NCBI RefSeq assembly: GCF_021088345.1
Contig: NZ_CP088156.1
Location: 3,286,001 to 3,350,000, forward strand
Direction of reading: 5' to 3'
DNA length: 64,000 nt
Source: Bradyrhizobium ontarionense
Lineage (GTDB): Bacteria > Pseudomonadota > Alphaproteobacteria > Rhizobiales > Xanthobacteraceae
The notes below the pieces were generated by a model, which had not been told where the DNA came from, did no database searches, and was given only the letters and a program-made list of their open reading frames with translations. How positions within the stretch are numbered: position 1 is the first letter of the stretch; each line of letters begins with the position of its first letter. Made by a program: the position numbers and the translations under genes. This document shows positions 50,431-59,068 of the stretch, in pieces.

Positions 50431-52050
50431 CTATTTGCGGCTGAGGTTACGATAGTCGACCTGCCGGGTGAACTGGTAGACATAGCCGTCCACCGTCGGC
50501 TGCATCACCGCATCCTGCGACGCCTGCCAGATCGGGATCTGGAACATCTGGTCGTAATGGATGGCGTTGAGCTCCTTGCCTTCTTCCTCGTATTTCGCCT
50601 TGTCGGCCTCGAAGCGCGCCGCCTGGGCGACCTTCTCCAGCTCGGCATTGTCGGTTGAGGAGTAGTTCCAGCGCTGCTTGCCGGTGTAGAAGTTGCGATA
50701 GAAATAGTCGGTCGAGGGCAGCCAGGCGACGATGCCTTCGATGAAGAACGGCAGCTTCTTCTCGTTGATCGCAGTCGACATCTGCGCGTCGGGCAGCTTC
50801 TGGATGTCGACCTTGATGCCGATCTTGCCGAGCTGTTCCTTGACCAGCGCGGCCATCGGCTCCGCGGTCGCAGCCTGGCCGACATTGAAGCTGAAGGTGG
50901 TCGAGAAGCCGTCGGGCATGCCGGCCTCCTTCAGATAGGCCTTGGCCTTGTCGAGATCGAGCTTGATCGGCTGCGGGATCGGATAGCTGCCGCTCGGCGG
51001 CTTGCCGTCGGCCCAGGTGGCGCCATAGAGCGGCGCGCCGCGGCCGAACAGCGCCGCCTTGAACATGTCGTCATAGGGCAGCGCGTAGGCGATGGCGCGG
51101 CGCACATTGACGTTGTCGAACGGTGGAAGCGTGTTGTTCATCGAGATGAAGGTCACCGCATTGTATTGCGGCGTCGAGATCACCTTCAGCTTGCCCTTGC
51201 CTTCCAGCGACTGCACGTCGCTGGCCTGCAGGTCGATGACCAGATCGGCATCGCCACGTTCAACAAGGTTGGCGCGCGTCGCCGGCTCCGGCACCGACTG
51301 GATGATCAGCCGCTTGAACGCCGCCGGCTTGTCCGGCGCACCACGGTTCCAGGCGTCGTTGCGCTTGGCGATCACCTGCTCGCCCGGCTTGAAGGTCTCG
51401 ACGCTATAGGCGCCGCTGCCGGCGGCATTCTCCTTGGTCCAGTTCAGCGCCCACGGATCGTCGGCGGTCGCGTGCGACTTGGCGAGCTTGGAGTTGATGA
51501 TGATCGGATAGACGGTGGCGAGATTCGGCAGCGCCAGCTTGTCCGGCTTCGGCAAGGTGACCTCGAACGTCAGCGGATCGATCACCTTGAACTGATCGGC
51601 CGAGGTCAGCGAGCCCGTCAGCAGCTGCGCCTTGCCGAGGATCGGCGCGGTGACGCAGCGGTCGAGCGACCATTTGACGTCCTCGGCCGTAACCGGCGAG
51701 CCGTCCTGGAACTTGGCATCGGGCCGCAGCTTGAAGGTGATCTTCAACCCGTCGGGACTGACCTGAAACGACTCGGCGAGTTCGCCGGTGATGGTGTCCA
51801 AATCAAACACCCACTTACCATTGAGCTGCTTGCGGCCGAACGACACCAGACGGTCGTAGCTCGACATCGACAGCGCGAAGGCTTCGCGCGTCGAGCCCGG
51901 AATGTTCGGATCGAGCGTGTTGACGGTGGCGCCGGTGACGTAGCGCAGGGTCTCGGCGCGGCTCTGCGCATGCGCCGAAGGTGCCGCCAACGACACCGCG
52001 AGCAATGCGGTCGCCGCCAACAACGAACGTTTGGACATCTTGAAACTCAT
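50431..52050 (-). CDS. peptide-type ABC transporter substrate-binding protein
   Basis: A 539-residue class C periplasmic binding protein. Signal peptide MSKRSLLAATALLAVSLAAP with cleavage after SAHAQ (the preceding ATG gives five extra residues). Mature motifs include TLDPNIPGSTREAF, YDRLVSFGRKQL, TFKLRPDAKFQDGSPVTAEDVKWSLDR and VRRAIAYALPYDD, all typical of the DppA/OppA class. It is preceded by a full-consensus sigma-54 promoter, so the importer is probably nitrogen-controlled. Ligand unknown. Confidence 0.93.
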   Translation of the reverse strand: MSFKMSKRSLLAATALLAVSLAAPSAHAQSRAETLRYVTGATVNTLDPNIPGSTREAFALSMSSYDRLVSFGRKQLNGKWVFDLDTITGELAESFQVSPDGLKITFKLRPDAKFQDGSPVTAEDVKWSLDRCVTAPILGKAQLLTGSLTSADQFKVIDPLTFEVTLPKPDKLALPNLATVYPIIINSKLAKSHATADDPWALNWTKENAAGSGAYSVETFKPGEQVIAKRNDAWNRGAPDKPAAFKRLIIQSVPEPATRANLVERGDADLVIDLQASDVQSLEGKGKLKVISTPQYNAVTFISMNNTLPPFDNVNVRRAIAYALPYDDMFKAALFGRGAPLYGATWADGKPPSGSYPIPQPIKLDLDKAKAYLKEAGMPDGFSTTFSFNVGQAATAEPMAALVKEQLGKIGIKVDIQKLPDAQMSTAINEKKLPFFIEGIVAWLPSTDYFYRNFYTGKQRWNYSSTDNAELEKVAQAARFEADKAKYEEEGKELNAIHYDQMFQIPIWQASQDAVMQPTVDGYVYQFTRQVDYRNLSRK

Positions 52051-52127
52051 CGCCCCTGTTCCTTCGGTAGTCTCAAATTCCGGGACTAAACTCCCTGCCA
52101 GCGGTCACCGGCGACGCCTGCGCAGCA

Positions 52128-52142
52128 GCAAATCACGTGCCA
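52128..52142 (-). promoter_or_regulatory. consensus sigma-54 promoter of the peptide importer operon
   Basis: On the minus strand TGGCACGTGATTTGC matches TGGCACG-N4-TTGC at every defined position. It lies 78 bases upstream of the binding-protein ATG. An activator such as NtrC would be needed; no full NtrC dyad was identified by eye. Confidence 0.78.
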
Positions 52143-52163
52143 CGCGAAATGACGAGAGAGTTG

Positions 52164-52203
52164 TCGATGGCGCGGCGCGGAACGCGCGTGCTCGTGCCAT
52201 CGA
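52164..52203 (-). terminator. long hairpin after the monooxygenase gene
   Basis: TCGATGGC (52164-52171) and GCCATCGA (52196-52203) form an 8-bp outer stem with a GC-rich inner loop that can also pair (CGCG ... CGCG). It lies just past the monooxygenase stop and upstream of the -24/-12 site, so it could terminate the first transcript or serve as a regulator site. Confidence 0.45.
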
Positions 52204-52207
52204 GTGC

Positions 52208-53638
52208 TCACGCGCGCTCACCTGCGGCGTCGCGGCGCACCGTGGCCTGCTTCACGTCATAGGCCTGGAAGGCCGCCCAATGCTTGTCGATATCGGCCTT
52301 GAATAATCCGCGCGTCAGGCCATGCACCAGCTTCGGGATCGCAGTCGTCATCGCGTTGATCGAGGAACCCGATGCGCCGAAGCTCATCGTCGACGCAATC
52401 GCGAACACGTGGATGTCGCCGATCCACGGCGTCTCGCCTCGCGTGCGCTCGCACAGCGCATAGTCGTCGGCGAGATAGGGAAAGGCGCCGAGCCGCTCGT
52501 TGCGCTCGCTCTCATCCGGCGTGTAGCGGTCGGACCAGCGCGCGATGTTGGCGGCGAAGCGCTGCAGCTCGGGACGCTGCGCGAAATCCATGGTGATGCC
52601 GGTCGCGCTGATCACGAAGTCGACGGTCATCTCGCCTTTCGCTGTCTGCAGTACGACTCCGTCAGCGGTTTCGCGCGCGGCGACGACGGGTGCGCCCTCG
52701 TGCAGATGGAACGCAGCATGTCGAGCACAGCGATCGTAGGTGTGCTGCGGAAAGCCTTCGCGCAGTTCGAGGACGGCACGCATGAAGCGCCACCGCCAGG
52801 CATCGCCGAGCTCGGAGAAATGCCGGAGGAAGCCGCGGAAGGTCAGCCAGCGATAGGGCTGGATCAGCTGGATCTCAGCGCGGCGACACAGCAGGTGAAC
52901 CGCACTGACGCCCGCTTCCAACGCCATCGCCGCATTGTCGAAGGCCGACGCTCCAGCGCCGATCACGGCAACGCGGCGGCCTTGCAAAGCGCCGAAGTCG
53001 ATCTCGGCGCCCGAATGCACGCAGCGCTTGGGCGGCAGATGGCGCAGTGACGCTGGAATGCTCCAGTCGCCCATCCCTTCCTGGCCCGTTGCCAGCACGA
53101 CCTTACGCGCATGCAGCGTCGTCTCGCCGTTCTTGCCGCGCACCGTCACCCGCAGCAGGCCATCGGCAGCCGGCGCGATGTCGACGACCTCACATCCATT
53201 GCGCACCGGCAGGTCGAGCACCTTGCGATACCACAACAGATACTCTGCCCAATATTCGCGCGGAATGAGATCAAGATCGCGCCAGCTCTCGACGCCGAAC
53301 TTCGCCTCATGCCACGCCTGATAGGTCAGGCTCGGAATATCGAGATCGGGTCCGGTGAAGTCTTTCGGGCTGCGCAACGTCGGCATGCGCGCGTAACTGA
53401 GCCACGGCCCTTCGCAGCCTTCCTCGGCCTTGTCGAGTACCAGAATGTTGCTGACGCGCGAGCGCAGCAGACCGAACGCCGTCGCAAGGCCCGACTGGCC
53501 GCCGCCGACGATCAGCACGTCGAGCGCAGGACCACCATCGGGACCGACGACCGGAGTGAGCCACGGCATGCCGGGATGGGCGATCCTGGCGAGATCGCTG
53601 CGAACCTGGGCCGTCAGCGCGGCAAGGCCGTCGCTCAT
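52208..53638 (-). CDS. FAD/NAD(P)-binding monooxygenase-type flavoprotein
   Basis: A 476-residue flavoprotein of the flavin-containing monooxygenase/lysine N-hydroxylase-like group. FAD motif VLIVGGGQSGLATAFGLL, then LRSPKDFTGPDLDIPSL, a second Rossmann motif VAVIGAGASAFDNAAMA for NADPH, and VISATGITMDF near the C-terminus. Probable substrates are amines or ketones. ATG 53638 gives a normal N-terminus. It is divergent from the LysR regulator and the shared gap holds the conserved operator. Confidence 0.87.
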   Translation of the reverse strand: MSDGLAALTAQVRSDLARIAHPGMPWLTPVVGPDGGPALDVLIVGGGQSGLATAFGLLRSRVSNILVLDKAEEGCEGPWLSYARMPTLRSPKDFTGPDLDIPSLTYQAWHEAKFGVESWRDLDLIPREYWAEYLLWYRKVLDLPVRNGCEVVDIAPAADGLLRVTVRGKNGETTLHARKVVLATGQEGMGDWSIPASLRHLPPKRCVHSGAEIDFGALQGRRVAVIGAGASAFDNAAMALEAGVSAVHLLCRRAEIQLIQPYRWLTFRGFLRHFSELGDAWRWRFMRAVLELREGFPQHTYDRCARHAAFHLHEGAPVVAARETADGVVLQTAKGEMTVDFVISATGITMDFAQRPELQRFAANIARWSDRYTPDESERNERLGAFPYLADDYALCERTRGETPWIGDIHVFAIASTMSFGASGSSINAMTTAIPKLVHGLTRGLFKADIDKHWAAFQAYDVKQATVRRDAAGERA

Positions 53639-53757
53639 GCCGGCCACCGGACGAAATACACGCATTCGCGATCGACACGCTCGCTGTCGCTCACGCTCTC
53701 TCCATCGTCATCATCACCCGGCCCATGAAGCTTAGCAAAGCAAGCTGCGCGCCAACC

Positions 53758-53795
53758 ATACCGATTTGTCCGCCGCCCATAACAGCTTGTTATGG
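53758..53795. promoter_or_regulatory. LysR operator/promoter element, copy 2 (LysR/monooxygenase gap)
   Basis: Contains the perfect palindrome CCATAACA-GCT-TGTTATGG (53777-53795), preceded by ATACCGATTTGTCCGCCG. The 38-bp block is 31/38 identical to 46538-46575 and is oriented the same way toward a leftward gene. Location between a LysR gene and its divergent target is the classic site for such a regulator. Confidence 0.78.
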
Positions 53796-53848
53796 GATCG
53801 CCACCCCGCTTAAGCTCGGGTGCTTTCCGCAGCAAGGCACGAGGTCGC

Positions 53849-54745
53849 ATGCCGCTCAATCTCCGCCAGATCGAGGTGTTCCGCGCCATCATGATATCAG
53901 GCTCGATCAGCGGCGCCGCGCGGCTTCTCTCGGTCTCGCAGCCGGCGGTCAGCCGGCTCCTCGCCTACACCGAGGACGGACTAAAGCTGAAGCTGTTCGA
54001 GCGCATCAGCGGCCGGGTGCAGCCGACGCCGGAGGCCAAGCGCCTGTTCGCCGAGGTCGAGCACATTCACCGTGGCGTCGCGCGCATCAACGATCTCGCC
54101 GAGGAGTTGCGCGCCGGCGGCACCGGCACGATCCGGGTCGTGGCGAGCCCGAGCGCGGGACACGGCATGGTGCCGGATGCACTGGCGCGGCTGCGCAGCC
54201 GCTTCCCGGATTTGCGCGTCGAGTTCGAGTCGCTGACGCTGCTGGAAATCGTCAGCCGCGTCGGCAGCGCACGCGCCGATCTCGGCATCACCGTGCTGCC
54301 GGTCGACGAGCCCACGGTCGCGGTGGAGACGATCGCGGAAGGTGCACTGCATGTGATCATGCCGGCCGATCATCCGCTCGCCAAGCTGCGCAGCGTGCGT
54401 CCGAAGGACATGACACCCTATCCGCTGGTCGGCTTCGGCCCGCAGACGCCGTACGGTCACATCGTCACGCAGGCCCTGGCCGGCGGTCCGGAGCCAACGA
54501 CGGTCGTGCGCTACACGCCCGATGCCTGCGCCATGGTGCGCGCCGGCGCAGGCCTCGCCGTCGTCGACGAATTCGTGCTGCGCGGCCGCGCCTGGCCCGA
54601 CCTCGTGGCACGGCCCTTGGCGCCGAGGACGCCGATGCGGGCCTATCTGCTGACCCCGCGCTTCGAGCCGCTGTCGCGCAATGCGGCTGCGCTGGCGGAT
54701 ATCTTGCGCGGACGCGATCGGAAGGGTGCACCGACGAAGCGGTGA
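53849..54745 (+). CDS. LysR-family transcriptional regulator
   Basis: A 298-residue LTTR. The N-terminal helix-turn-helix is RQIEVFRAIMISGSISGAAR then LLSVSQPAVSRLLAYTEDGL; the effector domain begins TGTIRVVASPSAGHGMVP and includes ADLGITVLPV and LPL-like contacts. It resembles regulators of opine/amino-acid catabolism (OccR/NocR branch) in its first 60 residues. It probably controls itself, the divergent monooxygenase and the hydroxyacid oxidase through the two 38-bp elements. Confidence 0.92.
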   Translation: MPLNLRQIEVFRAIMISGSISGAARLLSVSQPAVSRLLAYTEDGLKLKLFERISGRVQPTPEAKRLFAEVEHIHRGVARINDLAEELRAGGTGTIRVVASPSAGHGMVPDALARLRSRFPDLRVEFESLTLLEIVSRVGSARADLGITVLPVDEPTVAVETIAEGALHVIMPADHPLAKLRSVRPKDMTPYPLVGFGPQTPYGHIVTQALAGGPEPTTVVRYTPDACAMVRAGAGLAVVDEFVLRGRAWPDLVARPLAPRTPMRAYLLTPRFEPLSRNAAALADILRGRDRKGAPTKR

Positions 54746-54774
54746 GTTGCGGAGCCATCGCCGCAGCGACGGTG

Positions 54775-54846
54775 CGCTCCCTCTCCCCGTTCGTACGGGG
54801 GCGCGACCAGCTTCGCTCGCGCTGAGAGGGTTGGGGTGAGGGGGAC
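54775..54846. repeat. intergenic repeat, 'GCTCCCTCTCCCCGTTC' family
   Basis: GCGCTCCCTCTCCCCGTTCG, CGACCAGCTTCGCTCGCG and GAGAGGGTTGGGGTGAGGGG in series, related to the short hairpin at 4646-4678 but longer. It lies between the convergent LysR and SDR genes. Confidence 0.7.
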
Positions 54847-54962
54847 TCCCCGCACGCGGGGCGAGGCGGGGCCCCCCGCGCGCCTTGATATCTGCGCCGA
54901 AAGCCAGCGGGTATGAGACAGAATCGCGTCCCGCTCGGATGGACCTGAACTCATAACCACGA

Positions 54963-55724
54963 CTACGCTGCGAGCCACCCGCCATCGACCGGCAGCACGA
55001 TGCCTGTCGTGAACGACGCCTCGTCGCTGGCGAGGAACAGCGCGGCAGCTGCAACTTCATCGGCCTCGCCGAAGCGCTTCATGGCGTGGCGCTGGCGCGA
55101 GGCGTCGCGCACCGGCTCGGGATCGGCGTGACGGGCAAAACTCCGACGCAGCAGCGGCGTGTCGATCGCGCCCGGCGCCAGCGCATTGACGCGGATGCCG
55201 TCGGTGGCGAAGTCGACCGCCATGGTGCGCGTGAGGCTGATGATCGCGCCCTTCGCGGAGATATAGGCGCTGTTGCCCTTGCCGCCGGCGACGGCGAGCT
55301 GCGAGGCCACGGTGATGATCGAGCCCGCCTTCTGCACTTGCATGATCGGCACTGCGACCTTGGCCCACAGCCAGGTGCCGCCGACATTGGCGCGGAACAC
55401 CGCGTCCCAATCGGCAGGATCGGTGGTGATCACCGTGCCGCCGCAGGAGAAGCCGGCCGCTGTCATCAGCACGTCGAGCCGGCCGCGCGCCGCGGCCACG
55501 GTCTCGATGGTCGCTTTGGCGAAGGCGGCGTCGCCGACGTCACCAACATGGACGCTGCCGTCACCGCCCGCATTGCGCACCAGCGCCAGCGTCTCCTCGG
55601 CCCCCACGGCGTCGCGATCGACCAGCGCGAGGAACGCACCTTCGCGTGCGAACATCACGGCGCTGGCACGCCCGATGCCGGAGCCGCCTCCCGTGATGAC
55701 GGCGACCTTGCCTGCGAGCCTCAT
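54963..55724 (-). CDS. short-chain dehydrogenase/reductase
   Basis: A 253-residue classical SDR. TGGGSGIGRASAVMF (cofactor), a serine in TVASQLAVAGGKG and the YxxxK pair in YISAKGA; C-terminus GIVLPVDGGWLAA. The NNAG motif is replaced by MTAAGFS, an unusual variant, but the active-site Tyr and Lys are kept. It follows the epimerase by one base and is the last gene of the hydantoinase operon. Substrate unknown. Confidence 0.88.
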   Translation of the reverse strand: MRLAGKVAVITGGGSGIGRASAVMFAREGAFLALVDRDAVGAEETLALVRNAGGDGSVHVGDVGDAAFAKATIETVAAARGRLDVLMTAAGFSCGGTVITTDPADWDAVFRANVGGTWLWAKVAVPIMQVQKAGSIITVASQLAVAGGKGNSAYISAKGAIISLTRTMAVDFATDGIRVNALAPGAIDTPLLRRSFARHADPEPVRDASRQRHAMKRFGEADEVAAAALFLASDEASFTTGIVLPVDGGWLAA

Positions 55725-55725
55725 C

Positions 55726-56697
55726 TCAGTCTCTCCCATACTCGTCGAACCAGCGGCCGAAATGCGCGGCTGACGCCGCGCAGTCGAAGCGCGCGCGCCA
55801 GCCGAATTCATCCGCGAGCCGCGACGTCGACAGCCGGCCGCGGTTCGGCGCGAACACCGGCACGGTCGGCGCCTCCCCCTGCTCCGCGGGCCGGCAGACG
55901 AAGCCGGAGCGTCCTTGCGCGAAGGCGCGGCCCCAGGCCTCGGCCGTGAACGTCGCCTCGTTGGAGATGTTGTAGAGCGTATGCTGCGGCCTCTCGGCTT
56001 CAAGCAGCATGCAGACCGCATCGGCGACGTCGACTGCGTAGACCCAGTCTTTCTCGCCCGGCTCGTTCAACAATGCGGGTTCGCCGCGCGCGCAGCAGGC
56101 CGCGATCAGCGCCTGCGGCGATGGCGTATCGCGCACGGCTCCGCCGCGCTCGAACGGGCCGAACACCGCCGAAAGTCTGACGCTGATCACGTCGGTCTGC
56201 CACAGCTCGCTCAGCCGCGCCGCGACGCGCTCGGAGGCGAACTTGGTGATCGCATAGAGCGACACCGGCTCGCACGGCGTGGTCTCCTCCAGCACCTGGT
56301 AGCGCTGGCCGCTGGCGCCATACGAGGCCGCCGAGGACAGGTTGATCACGCGGCGGACGCCAGCGTTGCGCGCCGCCTGCAGGATCGGCACCTGCGCGAG
56401 CAGATTGACCGCGAGGATTCGCTCAGGCTCGGCCGCATCGCGCTCGGGCCCCGCGGTGATCGCAGCGCCGAGCACGACCGCATCGCAGCCGCCGGCAACG
56501 GCGGCGGCCACGGCGCTGGCGTCAGTCACATCGCCCTGCAACACCCGCAGCCGATCACCATAAACAGCGAAGGCGCGCTGCGCCCCGTTCGGCAGCGCGG
56601 CCGCGTCGAAGATGGTGACGGTGTGCCCGCGCTCCAGCAGGCCCTGCGCGATGTTGAGCCCGACGAAGCCGGCGCCGCCGAAGATCAGGACATGCAT
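55726..56697 (-). CDS. NAD-dependent epimerase/dehydratase family protein
   Basis: A 323-residue extended SDR. Cofactor motif MHVLIFGGAGFVGLNIAQGL; serine in NLSSAASYGASG; YxxxK in YAITKFASERVA; substrate-side RLSAVFGPFERGG. It resembles UDP-glucose 4-epimerase-like proteins, but its place between a hydantoinase and an SDR suggests action on a small catabolic intermediate. Gap to the hydantoinase is 15 bases. Confidence 0.85.
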   Translation of the reverse strand: MHVLIFGGAGFVGLNIAQGLLERGHTVTIFDAAALPNGAQRAFAVYGDRLRVLQGDVTDASAVAAAVAGGCDAVVLGAAITAGPERDAAEPERILAVNLLAQVPILQAARNAGVRRVINLSSAASYGASGQRYQVLEETTPCEPVSLYAITKFASERVAARLSELWQTDVISVRLSAVFGPFERGGAVRDTPSPQALIAACCARGEPALLNEPGEKDWVYAVDVADAVCMLLEAERPQHTLYNISNEATFTAEAWGRAFAQGRSGFVCRPAEQGEAPTVPVFAPNRGRLSTSRLADEFGWRARFDCAASAAHFGRWFDEYGRD

Positions 56698-56712
56698 CGT
56701 GAGACGCTCCGC

Positions 56713-58182
56713 CTAGAGCAGCTTCGCGCCAAAGTTCTGCTCCGGATCCATGTCCGGCACCAGGCGGCCGGTGGGCTTTGCCGCCTCGCCGCCACTGCGC
56801 GCGAGGAACTGGCCGGAGCCCGGCTGCGCCGACAACTTGCCGCCATCGACGATGACACGGCCGCGCGACAGCACGGTCACCGGCCAGCCCTGCACGCTGC
56901 GGCCGGCGAACGGCGTGTAGCCGACGAGATCGTGCATGGCCTCATCGCTGATCGTGACGCGCTTGTCCGGATCCCACAGCGCGATGTCGGCATCGGCGCC
57001 GATCGCGATCGCGCCTTTCTTCGGATGCAGATTGTAGATCCTGGCCGGCGCCGTCGCGGTGAGCTCAACGAACTTGTTGAGGCCGAGCCGGCCCTTCGAC
57101 ACCATCGCGTCGAACAGCAGCGGCAGCCGCAGCTCCAGGCCCGGCAGGCCGTTGGCGACCTGCTTGAAGTTGGGATTGGGGCCGGCGCGCAGCTTGCCGG
57201 TCTCGTCGAACCGATACGGCGCGTGATCGGAGGAGATCGTCTGCAGATCACCGAGCGACAGCGCCTGCCACAGCGCCTCCTGGTCGGGCGCGCGCCGCGG
57301 TGGCGGGCTGCACATCCACTTCGCGCCCTCGATGCCCGGCTTGTCGAGATCATCAGCCGTCATGAACAGATATTGCGGACAGGTTTCCGCAAACACCTTC
57401 AGCCCCTGCCCGCGCGCATCGCGGATCACCTTGGCGCCCTCGGCCGTCGAGACGTGGAAGATCATGATCGGCTGATCGACCAGCGCCGCCATGCCGATCA
57501 GCCGGTTGAACGCCTCGGCCTCGGAGAACCGCGCATGGCTGATGGCGTGATATTTCGGCGCGGTGTAGCCGCGCGCCAGCAGCCGCTTCACCATCCAGGA
57601 GATGATGCCGTGGTTCTCGGCATGGGCGCACAGCATCGCGCCGCCCTCGCGCGCAGCGACGAGAAGGTCCAGCAGCGGCTCGTCGTCGATCTTGAGCCGG
57701 TCATAGGTCATGAAGATCTTGATCGAACCGTGGCCCTGCCGGATCAGCGCCGGCAGGTCGCGCTCCAAGGTCTCCCTGGTCGGATCGGCGACAATCATGT
57801 GGAACGCGTAGTCGATGACGGCGCCCTTGCGCGCCAGCGCGTGATATTCCTCGACCACCTGCGGCAGCTGCATACCGACATGCTGCGCGGCGAAGGAGAT
57901 CACGCTGGTCGTGCCGCCAAACGCCGCCGAGGCCGTGGCGCTCTCGAACGTGTCGGCGTTGACGATGCCTGCCGCCGAGAGCTGCTCGATATGGCAATGG
58001 CTGTCGACGCCGCCGGGCAGCACGAACTTGCCGCGCGCATCGATCTCGCGCTTGGCCGGCCCAAGCCCGCGGCCGATCGCCGCGATGGTCTCGCCCGAGA
58101 TGGCGACGTCGGCCTCGAACGTGTCGGTGGTGGTAGCGACGCGCCCTCCCCGGACGATCAGGTCATAGGCGGGCTCGGTCAT
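56713..58182 (-). CDS. dihydropyrimidinase/D-hydantoinase family amidohydrolase
   Basis: A 489-residue zinc cyclic amidohydrolase. Metal ligands H62 and H64 (VDSHCHIEQ), carboxylated lysine K155 (GSIKIFMTYDR), histidines in LCAHAENHG and IFHVSTAEGA, and the aspartate in SSDHAPYRFD. It opens 5-substituted hydantoins or dihydropyrimidines to N-carbamoyl acids. The carbamoylase and racemase genes nearby argue for the hydantoin reaction. Start 58182 gives the standard TEPAYDLIVRGGRV. First gene of a leftward operon. Confidence 0.9.
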   Translation of the reverse strand: MTEPAYDLIVRGGRVATTTDTFEADVAISGETIAAIGRGLGPAKREIDARGKFVLPGGVDSHCHIEQLSAAGIVNADTFESATASAAFGGTTSVISFAAQHVGMQLPQVVEEYHALARKGAVIDYAFHMIVADPTRETLERDLPALIRQGHGSIKIFMTYDRLKIDDEPLLDLLVAAREGGAMLCAHAENHGIISWMVKRLLARGYTAPKYHAISHARFSEAEAFNRLIGMAALVDQPIMIFHVSTAEGAKVIRDARGQGLKVFAETCPQYLFMTADDLDKPGIEGAKWMCSPPPRRAPDQEALWQALSLGDLQTISSDHAPYRFDETGKLRAGPNPNFKQVANGLPGLELRLPLLFDAMVSKGRLGLNKFVELTATAPARIYNLHPKKGAIAIGADADIALWDPDKRVTISDEAMHDLVGYTPFAGRSVQGWPVTVLSRGRVIVDGGKLSAQPGSGQFLARSGGEAAKPTGRLVPDMDPEQNFGAKLL

Positions 58183-58245
58183 CGCGGTCTCCTCATCAGT
58201 TCTGCCATAGGGAACACCGCGTCGTTGCGGCGCGCCGTCGCATCC

Positions 58246-58270
58246 GGTGCATGATGGCATCATCAGCACC
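58246..58270. promoter_or_regulatory. nested palindrome in the hydantoinase/racemase gap
   Basis: Outer arms GGTGC and GCACC are 15 bases apart and enclose ATGATG-G-CATCAT. It is immediately upstream of the racemase -24/-12 site and 64 bases from the divergent hydantoinase start. The GGTGC/GCACC halves recall NtrC half-sites but face the opposite way to the usual dyad. Confidence 0.5.
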
Positions 58271-58283
58271 ATTGCGTCATCCG

Positions 58284-58299
58284 TGGCATAGTGGTTGCC
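58284..58299 (+). promoter_or_regulatory. sigma-54 promoter of the hydantoin racemase
   Basis: TGGCATAGTGGTTGCC has GG and GC 10 bases apart and agrees with TGGCACG-N4-TTGCW at all but three positions (T for C, A for G, C for W). It ends 40 bases before the racemase ATG. Confidence 0.65.
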
Positions 58300-58338
58300 T
58301 GTCATGCGCCGTCAACACCGAAGAAGCAGGTCCCTCCC

Positions 58339-58998
58339 ATGTCCCGCCCGCGCATCACCGTGATCAATCCGAACTCCAACCAGGTGGTCACCGACGGCTT
58401 GGCGGCAGCGCTCAGGCCGCTGATGTTCGCCGACGGGCCGGAGATCGTTTGCGAGACTCTGCAAGAAGGACCGTTCGGCATCGAGAGCCAGAAGGACGCC
58501 GACAGCGTCACCCTGCCGCTGCGGCGTTTCGTCGAGGGCGACAATGCGTCGAGCGCCTTCGTGATCGCCTGCTACAGCGACCCCGGCCTGCATGTCTGCC
58601 GCGAGGCGACGACGCGGCCGGTGCTCGGCATCGCCGAATGCGGCGTGCTGACCGCGCTCACCCGCGCCGACAGTTTCGGCGTGATCGCGATCGCGCAGCG
58701 CTCGATCCGGCGCCACATCCGCTATCTCCGCCAAATGGGGCTGATGGATCGCCTCGCCGCCGAGCGGCCGCTCGATATGACCGTGGCGGAGACGGCGTCC
58801 GGCGAAGGCACACTCGCGAAGATGATCGCGGTCGGCCGGGCGTTGAAGGACGAGGATGGCGCCAGCGCCATCGTCATGGGCTGCGCCGGCATGGCGCGCC
58901 ATCGGAAAAATTTGGAGGACGCCCTCGGCATTCCCGTCATCGACCCGACCCAGGCCGCGGTGACGATGGCGCTGGGGGCGGTGGCGTTTGCGGGGTGA
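58339..58998 (+). CDS. aspartate/glutamate/hydantoin racemase family protein
   Basis: A 219-residue racemase. The two catalytic cysteines are C78 in IACYSDPGLH and C182 in IVMGCAGMARH. The N-terminus ITVINPNSNQVVTDGL is the HyuE/hydantoin racemase signature. It would interconvert L- and D-5-substituted hydantoins for the D-specific hydantoinase divergent from it. Preceded by a sigma-54-type promoter, consistent with nitrogen control. Confidence 0.9.
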   Translation: MSRPRITVINPNSNQVVTDGLAAALRPLMFADGPEIVCETLQEGPFGIESQKDADSVTLPLRRFVEGDNASSAFVIACYSDPGLHVCREATTRPVLGIAECGVLTALTRADSFGVIAIAQRSIRRHIRYLRQMGLMDRLAAERPLDMTVAETASGEGTLAKMIAVGRALKDEDGASAIVMGCAGMARHRKNLEDALGIPVIDPTQAAVTMALGAVAFAG

Positions 58999-59068
58999 GT
59001 GGAGTGTTCGCTGAGCCTCGCGCTCTGCAACTCGCGGATCTGCCCGACCGGCCGCCTCACACTCCGCT

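Noticed and set aside
53749..53762. A GG-N10-GC pattern in the LysR/monooxygenase gap
   Set aside because: The GC is not preserved in the otherwise conserved copy at 46538-46575, so it is not part of the shared element and is probably chance.
54606..54621. TGGCACGGCCCTTGGC, a near sigma-54 sequence
   Set aside because: It lies inside the LysR coding region, has GG instead of the essential GC, and no rightward gene follows.
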